From positions 46,444,508 through 46,508,507 of the forward strand of contig OZ010600.1 of the NCBI GenBank assembly GCA_963932145.1: DNA of 64,000 nucleotides, in the 5' to 3' direction. Within the stretch, counting starts at the first letter, position 1. Each line of letters begins with the position of its first letter. The stretch comes from Acanthosepion lycidas (lineage: Eukaryota > Mollusca > Cephalopoda > Sepiida > Sepiidae). This document shows positions 11,040 through 22,096 of the stretch, piece after piece. Both the position numbers and the translations under genes were made by a program. The notes beneath the pieces were generated by a model that saw only the letters and a list, made by a program, of their open reading frames with translations, was not told the origin of the DNA and made no database searches.

Positions 11040-11820
11040 ATGGCGTGTATGGTTGTTAATGATGTATAAAGGCTAAGCAGAGTAAATATCAAGATGGGAG
11101 CGACGAATGAGGAAAGATATCTTAATAGGTGAAATTAAGAAATTATCCGAAAGGAAAAGAAAAGAGTGGAATGATCTTAGGGAGGAGAAGAAAAAAAGTG
11201 GAATGTGATGAGAGGATTGAGAAGCGAAAGTGTTAGTTAAAGGAGAAAGAAAGTTTTCTGAACAAGTAGAAGTCAATACAAAAAAGAAGTTCGAAAGTAA
11301 ATGCTATGAAATAAGAAAATGCTGCTATAAAAAAAAAATGAAATGTTGAAAATAAGAAGAAAAGATAAAGTATGAAGGGAGGAAATGTTGAAAAATGAAT
11401 AAAAGCAAATCAAGAATTTTTAAGAATGACACGGGAGAGTCAGATTAAAGAAAAATAGAATAATTCCGTAAGGAAAAGGAAACAATAGGGGGAGAAATGG
11501 AAAGAACGAAGAAATAAAACAATAAGGGTTTTTGATACAATAAAGAAAAATAGATTATATCAAAGGGAAAGAAAAGTAGAAAGCATGACGAGATAAAAGA
11601 ATGTAAAAGAGGTTTTGATATAAAACAAAACATGGAAGAAGAAGAAGAAGAAGAAGAAGAAGAAGAAGAAGAAGAAGAAGAAGAAGAAGAAGGGGGAGGA
11701 GAAGAGGCAGGAGGAGGGGGAAGTAGAAGTATTAGAAGGGGAGGAGAAAAAGAAGAAGAGGGAGAAGGAAAGAAGAAAAAGGAGGAGGAGAAGAAACAAA
11801 AGAAGAAGAAATAGGTAACG
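11040..11820. repeat. Polypurine tract with (GAA)n
   Basis: The plus strand is strongly purine-biased for roughly 750 bp and contains a GAA array at about 11638-11692. A similar bias begins near 10440. Open frames here are Glu/Lys or Phe/Ser runs and are not genes. Confidence 0.8.
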
Positions 11821-12724
11821 GAACGAATAGGTTAATTTTTCCACTAATCTTTCAGTGTTTCGAAGCATCTTGCTTCTTGCGAACAAAATCGAAGTTTACT
11901 TTCCAGAAAAAAATTAGCATAAAAAGCAAATGAAATTGAAAGAATAGAGAAGGGCAAAGAATAAAAAATGTGGTAAAGATAAAAATGAAATCTTTTTCAC
12001 TGAACAAAGTTCTGATTTGAAGTGTCAGTCTTTCATTGTTTTTTGTTTTTTGTTTTTATTTGTTTATTTGTTTTTGTCTTTTAACTCTTCTCTCTTTGGC
12101 CTGCATCGGTAAGCAACTTGAATGTTGGTAATTCATGTGTACTTACAAATATCACCATCCCGAACCCAATCCATCCCAGGTAACTGCGCTTGTCCCTCGG
12201 CCCAACACTATCCCACCAACCTCAATCTCTTTCCCAATTCAACAGGAGCCTTTTAGACAAGATGGGCGGTTTATTTGTTGTCCAACAGGGGCCACTGTTT
12301 TCACCTGGCTTGCTCAAATGGATTTTTTCAGCGTGTCGTCACATCAACTATTGCCACTTTAAAGCATTAATCCTTAGAAAGTAAAGATAAAATAATATTA
12401 ACTAGACCTGCGGAAATTACGCGGTGACAACGATGATTAACAATTATCTCAATCTTCTCTTCCTTTCTCACCCTTTGCCTGTATCTTCTCATACTCTCCC
12501 TTGTCCTTTACAATCTTTATGGCTCGTGATTTATTTATCGCAATGAGATAGACATACATTTGATTCAGATTTTCATATACGAAAACGAAGAAGGAATTCA
12601 CAAATATTTTCTACTGTGTCTTCTCTTTTATTTTTATTTTGCGCTATCTCTTCAAAAGGAATTTTGATGTATCGTAATTTTGGCACCCCCGAAACAGCAT
12701 CATTATCTCTTTTTCTCTCTCCCC

Positions 12725-12770
<46 letters not shown>

Positions 12771-13497
12771 ATTCACCTGCTTTTCTTATATATATATATT
12801 CCTTTCTACTTTTCCTTCTTCATATACCCTTTAAACCTTAAATCGCTCTCTTACGTTTCAAAATATCGTCACACTTAATATTATTTTGTTGCTTTCTCGA
12901 TCAGAAGACACAAATGATTCTGACTTAAAACATCCGAGGATATGGCAGTTATTAAACTCTGTGCCTTGATAGAAAAACATAATGTTTGTGCATACAAGCA
13001 ACAACAATACTAATACTACTACTGCTACCGATAATAATAATAATGATAATAATACTAATAAGAAGAAGAAAATATGTGAACAAAGACATTTCGGTAGCAT
13101 ACAGATTGTGCGACGTAATATTGGAGACGTAACAAAATCATTGCTCTTTTGCATTGAAATTTGAACGTGCAAATAACTGGGTATAAATCATTAAACGGAA
13201 AGGGACTTTGAGGATGAAAAAGTTAATATTTTATTAGACATGAAAATCAAAATAGAGAGTCATTGAATATCCACAACCGGAATAGTTGTTATTAGCAAAG
13301 AAATCGAGTTTGTACGCTTTATACGAGAAGAGTCAGCAAAGGAGGATAGAAAATTGAGGATGATACAGACTTAAAGTGTAAAATCAAGAGAATATAGAAT
13401 TGCCAAAAGGTAAAGATTGTCCTATTGTAATCGAAGCATTAGGAATAATGGCAGAGAATTTAGTTCGTTACTTTCATCTGTGAGTTTTTTGTGTTGC
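11821..13497. other. Intergenic DNA with an (AT)n(GT)n array
   Basis: No gene recognised. An AT array continuing into GT occupies about 12727-12769. The block 12150-12370 is less AT-rich but has no recognisable protein. Confidence 0.4.
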
Positions 13498-13511
13498 AGA
13501 ATGCCTGTTCG

Positions 13512-13618
13512 CTTGACAGAAAACGAACAATCAGAACAGTAGCAGATACCTATGACTTATAGCTTGGTATCCAATAAGTGCAAAACCTGTTAATAACATC
13601 CTGCCGTGCGAAAAGAAG

Positions 13619-13670
<52 letters not shown>

Positions 13671-13700
13671 GCCGAAATGTAGATTCTGTGATATATATCC
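13512..13700 (+). repeat. Chimeric LINE/(AAT)n module, copy 2
   Basis: Inverted relative of 10864-11037: unique block with CTTATAGCTTGGTATCCAAT, AAT array at 13619-13669, then the RLE-LINE zinc-finger start at 13671. The shared junction argues that both copies descend from one chimeric source. Confidence 0.75.
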
Positions 13701-14281
13701 AGAAACAATTGACCATCTTGTATCAAGTTGCGCAGTATTGACACCCACTGAATATAAATCTCGGCATGATAGAATAGGCCAATATCTTCACTGGAAAATA
13801 TGCAAATGTTACGGGAAGGAAACTGCAAGAAATTGATATGAACAGCACCCAGACCCGGTTACAGACATAGGATCTGTAACAATTTTATGAGTCTTTACAA
13901 TACACGCAGACGGAACAATCAAAGCTCATCGCCCAGGCATCGTGGTCAAAACACCATAAAAACAATATGTGCTTTCTTATTGGCATCACAGTCCCTGCAG
14001 ATTGTAATGCATCCTTGAAGATCATCTACAAAAACTATGAAATTCAAGGGTCTTGAAGTGGAAATCACAAAAATGCAGGACATTACAACCCAGCCCTTAC
14101 GACGGGGTTTATCTATGTAAAATGAGTGTCATCTTAGTTTTTTTTTTAATTTTATTTTTATTTATTTTTATTATTATTTTTTTTTTTTTTTTTTGACAGT
14201 GGAATCTGTTATGAAGCTACTTCTGGCTTTAAGTTTCTGGTTGGGACCCGGAAGGAAATGTGTATACAACAGAAATCCAAG

Positions 14282-14282
<1 letters not shown>
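13671..14282 (+). mobile_element. RLE-type LINE 3' end (CCHC plus endonuclease remnant)
   Basis: Begins inside the C-terminal zinc finger (CRFCDIYPETIDHLVSSC, a CX2CX8HX4C pattern) and continues through QYLHWKICK-like sequence and a decayed restriction-like endonuclease region to a 3' untranslated part containing GTTGGGACCCGGAAGG. It terminates in an AAT array (14283-14337). A T-rich stretch at about 14139-14193 interrupts the 3' part. Stops and frameshifts mark it as dead. Restriction-like endonuclease LINEs include the R2, R4/Dong and NeSL groups. Confidence 0.8.

Positions 14283-14337
<55 letters not shown>
14283..14337. repeat. (AAT)n array, LINE tail
   Basis: AAT array directly following the 3' end of the RLE-type LINE. 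The next ~200 bp ends in another short AAT run near 14529, suggesting a further truncated insertion that I cannot identify. Confidence 0.9.
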
Positions 14338-14764
14338 GCGGTGACCTTTGAACGATTTTGAAGAGCCTTACAAAAACAAACAAAAAAAAAAAGAAAAAAG
14401 CAAAAGAACTCAAAACCTGACGAAGAATTGAAACCATCGGATGACATCATAACTAAAAACGGTAAAACAAATTCCAGAGTATTGAGAAAAGACATAGTAT
14501 CATATGATTCCCAAGCACCAGAATTTAAATAATAATAATAATAACAACAATGACAACAACAATAATAACATCGTATTTTATGGTATTTAAAACTACTTTT
14601 TATCTAAAAAAAAAAAAAAATGTACAAAATTATCTACTCCATCTTTTACACAAATTTGAATTATCTGATGAGCTAATATTTCTCCAAATGTCGTAAACTA
14701 CTCATATTGTAGTACCCAGCCTAAATCTAAAATACTGTAATATTAAATGTAAATAAGGAATCTT

Positions 14765-15026
14765 TTAGCGATATTCCAAACGTAGCTTAGATGTGGCACA
14801 CGGCCGAAAGTACAGGGCACCCAGTGAGGATCGAACTCACTACTCAGTCGTAACTGTTCTTGTGAGACAAGCTTGCTAATCATTACACCGCCTCGAGGTG
14901 CCCTAAATAGTTAGAAAGCTTGTCTTGCTAGAACAGTTACGACTGCGTAGTGAGTTCGATCCCCACTGGGTTTCCCCATACTTTCGGCCTTGTGCCACGT
15001 CTAAGCCGCGCTTAGAAAATCAACAC
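14765..15026. mobile_element. Head-to-head pair of tRNA-derived SINEs
   Basis: A minus-strand SINE (about 14903 down to 14765) and a plus-strand SINE (about 14908-15026) of the same family meet at their 5' ends. The minus copy has an intact acceptor-like pair (GGGCACC at its 5' end, GGTGCCC at the return) and a T-arm GTGAG-TTCGATC-CTCAC. The plus copy lacks the first bases. A 12-bp direct repeat, ATAAGGAATCTT, flanks the whole pair (14753-14764 and 15027-15038), as if both were integrated in one event. Confidence 0.82.
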
Positions 15027-15114
15027 ATAAGGAATCTTATATGCCGTTGAGTAATAAAGCGAATATATCAGATTTGTTCAGAATTACAAAATAGATATGA
15101 CATGATCCTTTATT

Positions 15115-15611
15115 CAAAGCGTTGGGATTTTAACATCCAAACCAAGAGTAGAAGCACAAAACAAACTGTCTGAGAGAATACAAAAAATATAAACTTCTCT
15201 GGGACTTTAAGATCCAAATGGATCATCCAATTATTACCAAAAGACAGAACTTGGTATTAGTAAACAAGAAGACAACCTGTCAGATAGTGGAATCCGCTGT
15301 TCAGACAGGTTGCAGAGTAACTACGAAAGGAGTAAAAATGAATAAATTTCTCGACCTGGCCAGGGTGCTGAGGAAGTTGTGGGACATGAAGGTGATAATC
15401 ATACCTGTCGTTCTCAGAGAACGAGGAACTTTCATGAAAAGTCTAAGAAATGAGCAATAAGAGCTAGAAATCAGAGTAAGAATTTGAACCATGCAGATGG
15501 CAGCATTACTAGCTAAAATATTGAGGACAATGCTGGAGTATTGAGGAGACTTGCTGCCTCTTAATCTCCAGTTTAAGCCACCAGTTACTGCTGCCTTGAA
15601 CATTGTGTGAG
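15115..15611 (+). mobile_element. RLE-type LINE C-terminal endonuclease fragment
   Basis: Reads WDFKIQMDHPI, then a segment with NLVLVNKKTTCQIVESAV, LARVLRKLWDMKVIIIPVV, and later ALLAKILRTMLEY after a stop. This is the C-terminal restriction-like endonuclease tail of a second RLE-LINE subfamily; the family usually shows RPDLV and VDFAVP in these places, so catalytic positions look changed. It ends in a short AAT array (15612-15631). A relative is at 37670-37985. Confidence 0.75.
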
Positions 15612-15649
15612 TGAATAATAATAATAATAATTCAAGATATACTGTTCAG

Positions 15650-15885
15650 GCGAACCACACAGAGCTTTCATGCTCTCTCCCATTCTCTCTTCGCCAAGGA
15701 CAGGTGTGTTTCAGGATGCAGAAACGCCCTCCGCTCTCCTTCCCATCCGATCCTTTTGCTGCCTCCCTGGCACACGGCCATCACTGACGCCACCGCCTCA
15801 CGAATAGGGGAACAAACACGAGGTGTCTTATAACAAAGGGTCGCTTACTGTCACCTTGTTGAGGACAGGGACCAGGCAGGGAGAG
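15650..15885 (+). repeat. Dispersed repeat shared with 38515-38720
   Basis: GC-richer block with shared segments CCAAGGACAGGTG, GCAGAAAC and a later GGTGTCT...TTACTGTCAC in the same order and spacing class as 38515-38720. Not a recognised family; both open frames through it are unlikely to be coding. Confidence 0.6.
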
Positions 15886-16193
15886 GAAGAATTCTTAAGA
15901 AACTATTATAACAAATGGAATATCCTTAAAGAACAGGGAAGGAGTTCGGTCTTTCAACAAAAATCCCCCCCTCACCAACCCGTTTTTTTTTTTTGTTGTT
16001 TTTTTTTTCCTTTTCTTTTTTTCTCCGTCACTTCTATTCTACTTATCTCCGGTAATTTTTTTTGTATTTGCCATGGACGTGTGCCCTATATCAGTTGTAC
16101 GAAGACCTTTTCATCGCTTTCTATTTTCCGGGGTCGAGGAGGTAAGGTCTGTTGAATAAAACTAAAAAGTTATTTTTTATTTCATTCCCACTC

Positions 16194-16233
<40 letters not shown>

Positions 16234-16944
16234 GCGTTAATAGCGACAGGTGAAAAATCTAGGAGTAAGGCCAGTGTATCAATTTTCCTCGTAAGGTGGT
16301 TTTAAAGCAACATGAACCTTTGAAGAAAAAGAATCTGTTTATTTTTTGCTTTAAGTGTAGATTTTCCTTCTCTTGTTTTTTTTTTTTTTTTTTTTTTTTT
16401 TCGTTCAACTTGCCTACAAATTTTGAAATAATCGTTGAAATATTATACTACTTTCAATATCTGATAAACTTAGTTTATTACGACGTAAATCCAAGATTAT
16501 AGTCAAGTCGCCCACTAGATTAGCGACAGACCTTTGTCGAGGCGCCCACTTTGGGATAGCAAACACTATAAGGAACCTGAGGTCGATTTGTCCGATTGTT
16601 TCGAAAATATAACTAGTACTGCACAAAGCCAAAATCAGAAGGAAGATTGTGTTACACCAATTCTCTAAGTGGAAATAGCCGGGCAGCACAAAGGTGAATA
16701 AGCATTTACTGATGCAAGCTATCCCCTAAGATACCACACCATAAACATAAAAATCTGGATGAGAACAATCTACTCGCGTGGATTGAATTAGTGTTTGGCT
16801 TCGAAATTCTCGGGAGTTTATAGAGTACGTCGACACACATGAAGAATGCCGAATGGCTGAAACGCTGTGAGTACAAGAGCCAAGATTAGCGAAATCATTC
16901 GAATAATAAAGTAAGTGATAACGGAGAGGGTCTACCTAGAAAAT
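15886..16944. other. Intergenic DNA with T-rich and (AT)n(GT)n tracts
   Basis: T-rich stretch 15980-16025, AT/GT array 16199-16234, poly-T 16378-16401. No gene supported. Confidence 0.45.
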
Positions 16945-17035
16945 CAGTATTGAAAATACAGGATTTTACTTGGGTTCGAACACCGACCTCTGGTACGGAA
17001 TGCGTATTCTTTTCTGCTACACGTCAGGCTAAAAA
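16945..17035 (-). repeat. tRNA-like SINE fragment
   Basis: On the minus strand it contains GGTCGGTGTTCGAACCC, a good Pol III B box. Similar B-box-centred fragments (GNTGTTCGNNC next to a TTTGAAATGCTGA-like or complementary motif) occur near 47675-47740, 49868-49945 and 56250-56330, suggesting a second tRNA-derived SINE family. No complete copy is visible. Confidence 0.4.
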
Positions 17036-18530
17036 CTGGTTATTTTTTTAATGCAACTTAAAGTTTGAATAAAAATAAACTTCATTGTTTACATTAAAAA
17101 CCATGCACTGTCTATTGAAATCATTTCTCAGATATTTTATGAATATCTTTAAAATGAAACATAAAAATAATTATGCAAAAAATAACAAAAAAAAAAAAAA
17201 TTAAAAAATGCGCTATTTACATTCAGACTAATATCCTTACCTTTGTTGTTATCATGGACTGACTGCAGTAGTTATATGACCTGAAATTGGGGGTTTTATT
17301 TTTATTTTCGTAACACTTGATCTCTCAGTTACGGTAGACCGGTGCTGCTAACCTCGCGTAGGTAACAAATTAAGAGAAGGAAAACTCTGAATTCCTAACA
17401 AGGGAGAAGGCAACAGAAAACCACTCTCCTTCCCCAAAAGATAATAAAGAAAATGAATCTGTAGAGAGGCAGTGAAAAAACATTTAATCTATTCTCACAC
17501 ATTTAATTAGTTGGGTCTTCATAGTTAGGTCATACTAGGTATGACGATAAACTGCATTCGGCAGCAAGACATCTGATCGGGAGATTAGAGGTTTTGAGAA
17601 GCGTAGAATCACTACTTAATGTTGTTCCTAGGTCCACCTTGACCCGGGGTGGTAGCACCTGTTAGGGTCCCAGCTATGTATATAGTGAAACCCCTAAACT
17701 AAAATCGAAACACTAGGAAAGTATAAAAATACATTTTTATAGCAAAATTCCCAGCAATTCATTTTTATAAAAAAAATTACTGACAATATATTTTTTATAG
17801 TAAAAGGACATTTAGTATATTTCATAGTAAAATTGAAGGCATCGCATAGATTGTCAAAAAAAAAATTAAATAAATATTTGCTATGATTAAGCTCTTAACT
17901 TTCTTTTAAGGGGAAACAAGGTAATTACTCTTTGTTTGATTTTGTAAGATTATTTGTAAAAAAAAAAGAAAGTAATTATAATTTAATCATGAAATAATGT
18001 CAATTAATTATCAATTTTTTTTCCTTTCTCTATTCGTGTAGATTTGTATCCCACAATAGAAAAAGGCCCTGTGACGTCGGATAATGTTTAAATGATGACT
18101 TATGATTATTATCCAGAAAAATATATACTTAAATATTGTGTATTTCATAAGAAATTAGGCCAATAGCTCTATAGTTCGAAAATCTTGCTTATCCTCGTCC
18201 ATTTTGATAGAAGCCATGTCTAAAGAACTTGATTAAGAACGCCAGTCTTTCATTTTCCACATTCATTCTATCTCTCTTTTTATTTTCTTACAAACTGGTC
18301 ATGATATCGACTCCACCCACTCTCTACCCGGCATGTATATCTATTTTGGATTTATTATTCAATATTGCTTCTCTGAATGGAACTGATATTTACAGAACCT
18401 GCCTATTCAAGTCAGTTAATTTCCTCAGCCAATATTGGTTGCTTGAACATCCGGGCCACACAGCTCCAGGTTTTTGTTGTTAAATTGCGAAACTTTTTCT
18501 TACAATACCTTCACTTTTCTACCCTGCCGC
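17036..18530. other. Intergenic DNA, nothing recognised
   Basis: No gene supported. The block 17530-17690 is less AT-rich but unidentified. Confidence 0.4.
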
Positions 18531-18536
18531 CACCTC

Positions 18537-18591
18537 TGTCTCTCTGTCTCTGTCTGTCTGTCTCTCTCTCTCTCTCTTTTACACACACATA

Positions 18592-18649
<58 letters not shown>

Positions 18650-18652
18650 TTA
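18537..18652. repeat. (CT)n-rich microsatellite
   Basis: CT dinucleotides with minor interruptions, ending in CTAT units near 18660. Confidence 0.9.
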
Positions 18653-18659
18653 GCTATCT

Positions 18660-19676
18660 ATCTAATATAACAGTAACAAATTTCTTAAAATAATCAGACT
18701 TCCTGGAGGTAACCCCCAGAAAAAGTTCGATTTCGGAAGAGTTCAATTTTAGTTCTGAGCCGACATCATCAAAATAAAACTTACCAGAATAAAAATAAAT
18801 CTCCGGCGGCCTTTTCCAAGAATGGGCAAAAGTATTCGTTGGAAACAACGATATCAAATTATGAAATGGTCATTAATAATCTTATGAAAATGCACGCTAC
18901 AAACACCAAATTACCAACTGGTAATCATAAAGAGATTGACGACAAAAAAAAAAAATATTCAGTAAAACAAATAACTAATATAAGAATTCAAATATATTTT
19001 TTTTTAAATAATCGAAGGCAAATGCAAAGAGAAGACACTAGTTTTGCTTGTAATTAAAAATATTAAAACATAAATTTAAAAAATACATATTTTAGCAAAT
19101 TTCTTTAAAATAGTTTTAATTGCTGTTTTAGTAATTAAATATCTTTGTATAATATAATATTAGAGTATCGCTTTTTGTTTTTATAAGCTAATTTTTTATA
19201 TTTCATAGAAATAATTTATGACAATTCATTTAAAAATGATAAATATTGCACATTATTTTATAAAATTTGAGTGTGTAATATTTCTTTTTCGGGTTTCTTT
19301 TCAATTTCTACAAATGAAAATCAGAGTTGCCTTAATTTATTTACAAAGGGCAAAATCTGTAGAACGGAACACTAAATGTTCTTTATTCGCTAGTTGATGT
19401 TCAAAGAAATTGATGTGAAATAGTTCCCAATGTGAGACAACCAATTTTGGCTAGACTTCAAACACTTGAAAAATAGAAAATATTATTGAAATTCAGCTTT
19501 AAAAATATAAATCTTTTTTTTATTGAGAGATGAGTATGAAATTAATTTCTGTATTTTGTTCAAAATTAAAATGGAAATGCAAGCATTTCGCATAAATTTT
19601 AGAAATCAGGGAAAATTATTATTAATTAAAAATGATTTCCACGATCGCCTCACCGTGGGAATATTTAATAGTTAAC
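18660..19676. other. Very AT-rich intergenic DNA
   Basis: No coding, RNA or transposon terminus supported. Confidence 0.45.
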
Positions 19677-19684
19677 AAGTGGAC

Positions 19685-20112
19685 CAGTGCTTCACAAACT
19701 TTTTTTTTTTCCTCTCGGCCGCATTTTTGGAATGAAAATTTGCTGGCGCCTCACCAAATTTTATGATAAAAAGTACATTTAAAAATTAAAAAAACGGAGA
19801 GAGTGTTAAAGGGAGATAACCGCGAACTTGAAGGTTGAACATTATCATTGATAACTCTCTCCTCCAATTTGCGGAGCCTAGTTACTATATTCATAATACT
19901 TGATATAATGCAAAAATATCACAATTATAAAATCGGTCAATAATTATTTATAACTATTTATGCTGGGGCTCATGCATGCAGTTAAAAGCAATCCATAATA
20001 ATATTTTAGATTTATTTTTGGCACATTAAAACTCTTTCTAAATCTTTGATTGTTTTTCAATCATTCCGCCTCACCTGCTATCCTCTTCCGCCGCACCGTT
20101 TGAGAACCACTG
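19685..20112 (+). mobile_element. hAT-type MITE, 428 bp, copy 1
   Basis: Ends CAGTGCTTCACAAAC and, on the right, GTTTGAGAACCACTG: imperfect inverted repeats of the CAGTGGTTCTCAAAC type typical of hAT elements. Flanks are AAGTGGAC (19677-19684) and AAGTAGAC (20113-20120), an 8-bp target duplication with one mismatch, the length expected for hAT. No transposase is encoded. The internal stretch around 19815-19870 is closely matched by the inverted copy at 57880-58297. Confidence 0.88.
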
Positions 20113-20129
20113 AAGTAGACCATTACTAC

Positions 20130-20260
20130 TGGGTCGATCCTCAGTGGGTATAGTGCAATGTTTAGCCGATCGGGACGAGAAATCGACGAACCGAGTTCGA
20201 ATTTTGCATAAATGACCTTCTCCTCTCCAGCCATAGATTAAAAAGCAGGATAGACTGATC
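20130..20260 (+). repeat. Possible tRNA-derived SINE fragment
   Basis: Contains a GTGGGTATAGTGCAATG A-box-like region and CCGAGTTCGAATTTT, a B-box match about 50 bp downstream. No second copy in the window confirms a family. Confidence 0.35.
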
Positions 20261-21989
20261 ACTATAACCATGGTTGGCAACCTATCTAGGAGAAGAATAG
20301 CCAAGGAAAATATTATCGAATTGACTATTGTGAACTACTACCGTCATGACTGAGGTTGAGGACCTGGAGTAGGCAGGGTATCCAATACCAATGTCGTTGT
20401 ACCAAAAGTGACCAATTGCTATGCTTTGAAGGAAAAGTGGTTTCCTATATCATTACTATTAAGTATTGAATTCCGTCATCTGTGAATACCCAATATCTGT
20501 GGCTTTGTACCAAAATCAACTTACTTAGTCGTCCTGATGTTATATGGACCACAGATCAGATGTATTTTCTCTGATAATCCATTCACATAGGGTGAGCAGA
20601 CCGAAACTGTTTTGGAGTGTTGTTACCATCTTGTACCCTTCTATCCCATTTTGTCGAAGCTGCTGCCATGTAGCCAAGGTAGTTGTTACGTTGTAAGGTA
20701 CTACTTATACTGACCATTTCTTGATTATATTTCTCTGGGTCGCTACTTACGACTTTTGTTCGATGTTGTAAGCAGCGGACGATACCTTTCTTTGGAGTGG
20801 GTGGTGGGAGTTGAAGTTGAGGTACTGTCCGATGAATGCTGGCTAGCTCTATACGGATGTCTTGAACCCATGCTCTATTCGAGATATTAGTACATCCATT
20901 AATGCGAGTTTTTGTCATTTTATCTCTCCATTGCGCACTGTATTGATAATCTTATTGAATTCAAATGGTTCAGTGGTAGCTGGACCTCTTCCTGATATGG
21001 AAAGAGTATGAAGGTATCACCTACGTTGTTAATATGGAAATAAAGATGAAGACCACAGTCTGAGCAATGTAAATAATTACAATACCTCATCTCAGAAATA
21101 TAAACAGAGGTTTAAGATACATTTAAAACATTCACTCGGATAGAGCTAAATAGTTAATTACGCACTAATACACTGGATGTGGAAATTATTGATTTTTCCT
21201 GGTTATGAGATCACAAATTCGATCGATGCACTGCTATAACAAGAGTAGGATTTATCATAAATTACTTCAAACATACATTTACAGTTTGACTGAAACAACA
21301 AAATTATGGGTGAAATAATGAAATCAAGCATGTCTGATCATGTGCGTAAGGAAAAGATAGTCACCAATCCCTATGAAATAAAGTAAAAAAAGGTGAGTCA
21401 TAAATTAGACTAGGGATCAGGAATGCTTGTTCAAATCCTTGCGGAAGCATATTCTTTATTTCTGATTCACGCTTAAGGGATTTAGAATATTGGTCTGAGA
21501 GTCACAATAAAAAGAAATGGAAATAAAATTTTAAAAACAATTTTAGTCACAGACAACAATGACAATGATCTGTTTAAGAAATTGTTAAATTATTACATTT
21601 AACGTTATTAGAGAAAACAAATATAGCGGTAAAGTAGTTATTATATATGTTATTTGCATGTAAAAAGTTTTCCTAATGGCGTCGTAATGGTAAGAGAGTC
21701 TCTGTAATAAACGATGCGTCATACTTAACGATGTCAGATTTGTGATTAATAGCAATTAATGAATAGATATGATTAAGGAAAAACAAGTAAAGAATTAATG
21801 ATAACGATGTAAGAGAGAGCCCTATAAAGATCCAAATTAAACAATATTTCATTTTTCATTACATTTCTTCAATGAATAGAGAAACTGGGGTAGTCTACAG
21901 ATAAAAAGAAAAATGCAGAAAAGGTTTCCCTTTTTATCGTTCTAGCTTCAAAGATAACTTAAAGAATGAAAAATAAATCAATTATTTGT
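20261..21989. other. Intergenic DNA 3' of the ODAD3-like gene
   Basis: No gene supported. A 111-residue open frame on the minus strand at 20583-20918 has no recognisable domain and is probably chance. Confidence 0.4.
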
Positions 21990-22011
21990 TTTATTATTTT
22001 GCGATTTTATT
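21990..22011 (-). terminator. Two candidate polyadenylation signals for the ODAD3-like gene
   Basis: AATAAA occurs on the minus strand at 22011-22006 and 21995-21990, about 86-107 bases after the stop codon at 22097-22099, a plausible distance for a short 3' untranslated region. Confidence 0.6.
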
Positions 22012-22096
22012 TTAATTCAATTACTTTATCAATTTGCTTAGATAGAATATTAACTTTTGACCAGGTTTTCTTGCTTAAAAGTCACTAAATTTGTTC

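Noticed and set aside
13606-13836. Poly-Asn protein gene at the AAT array
   Set aside because: Asn run is translation of AAT repeats fused to a dead LINE zinc finger.
14815-14903. Functional tRNA gene
   Set aside because: Acceptor and T-arm pair well but the anticodon region does not form a normal arm, and the sequence recurs with a common SINE body.
20583-20918. 111-residue minus-strand open frame
   Set aside because: No recognised motif, no nearby coding neighbour, low-complexity proline run; likely chance.
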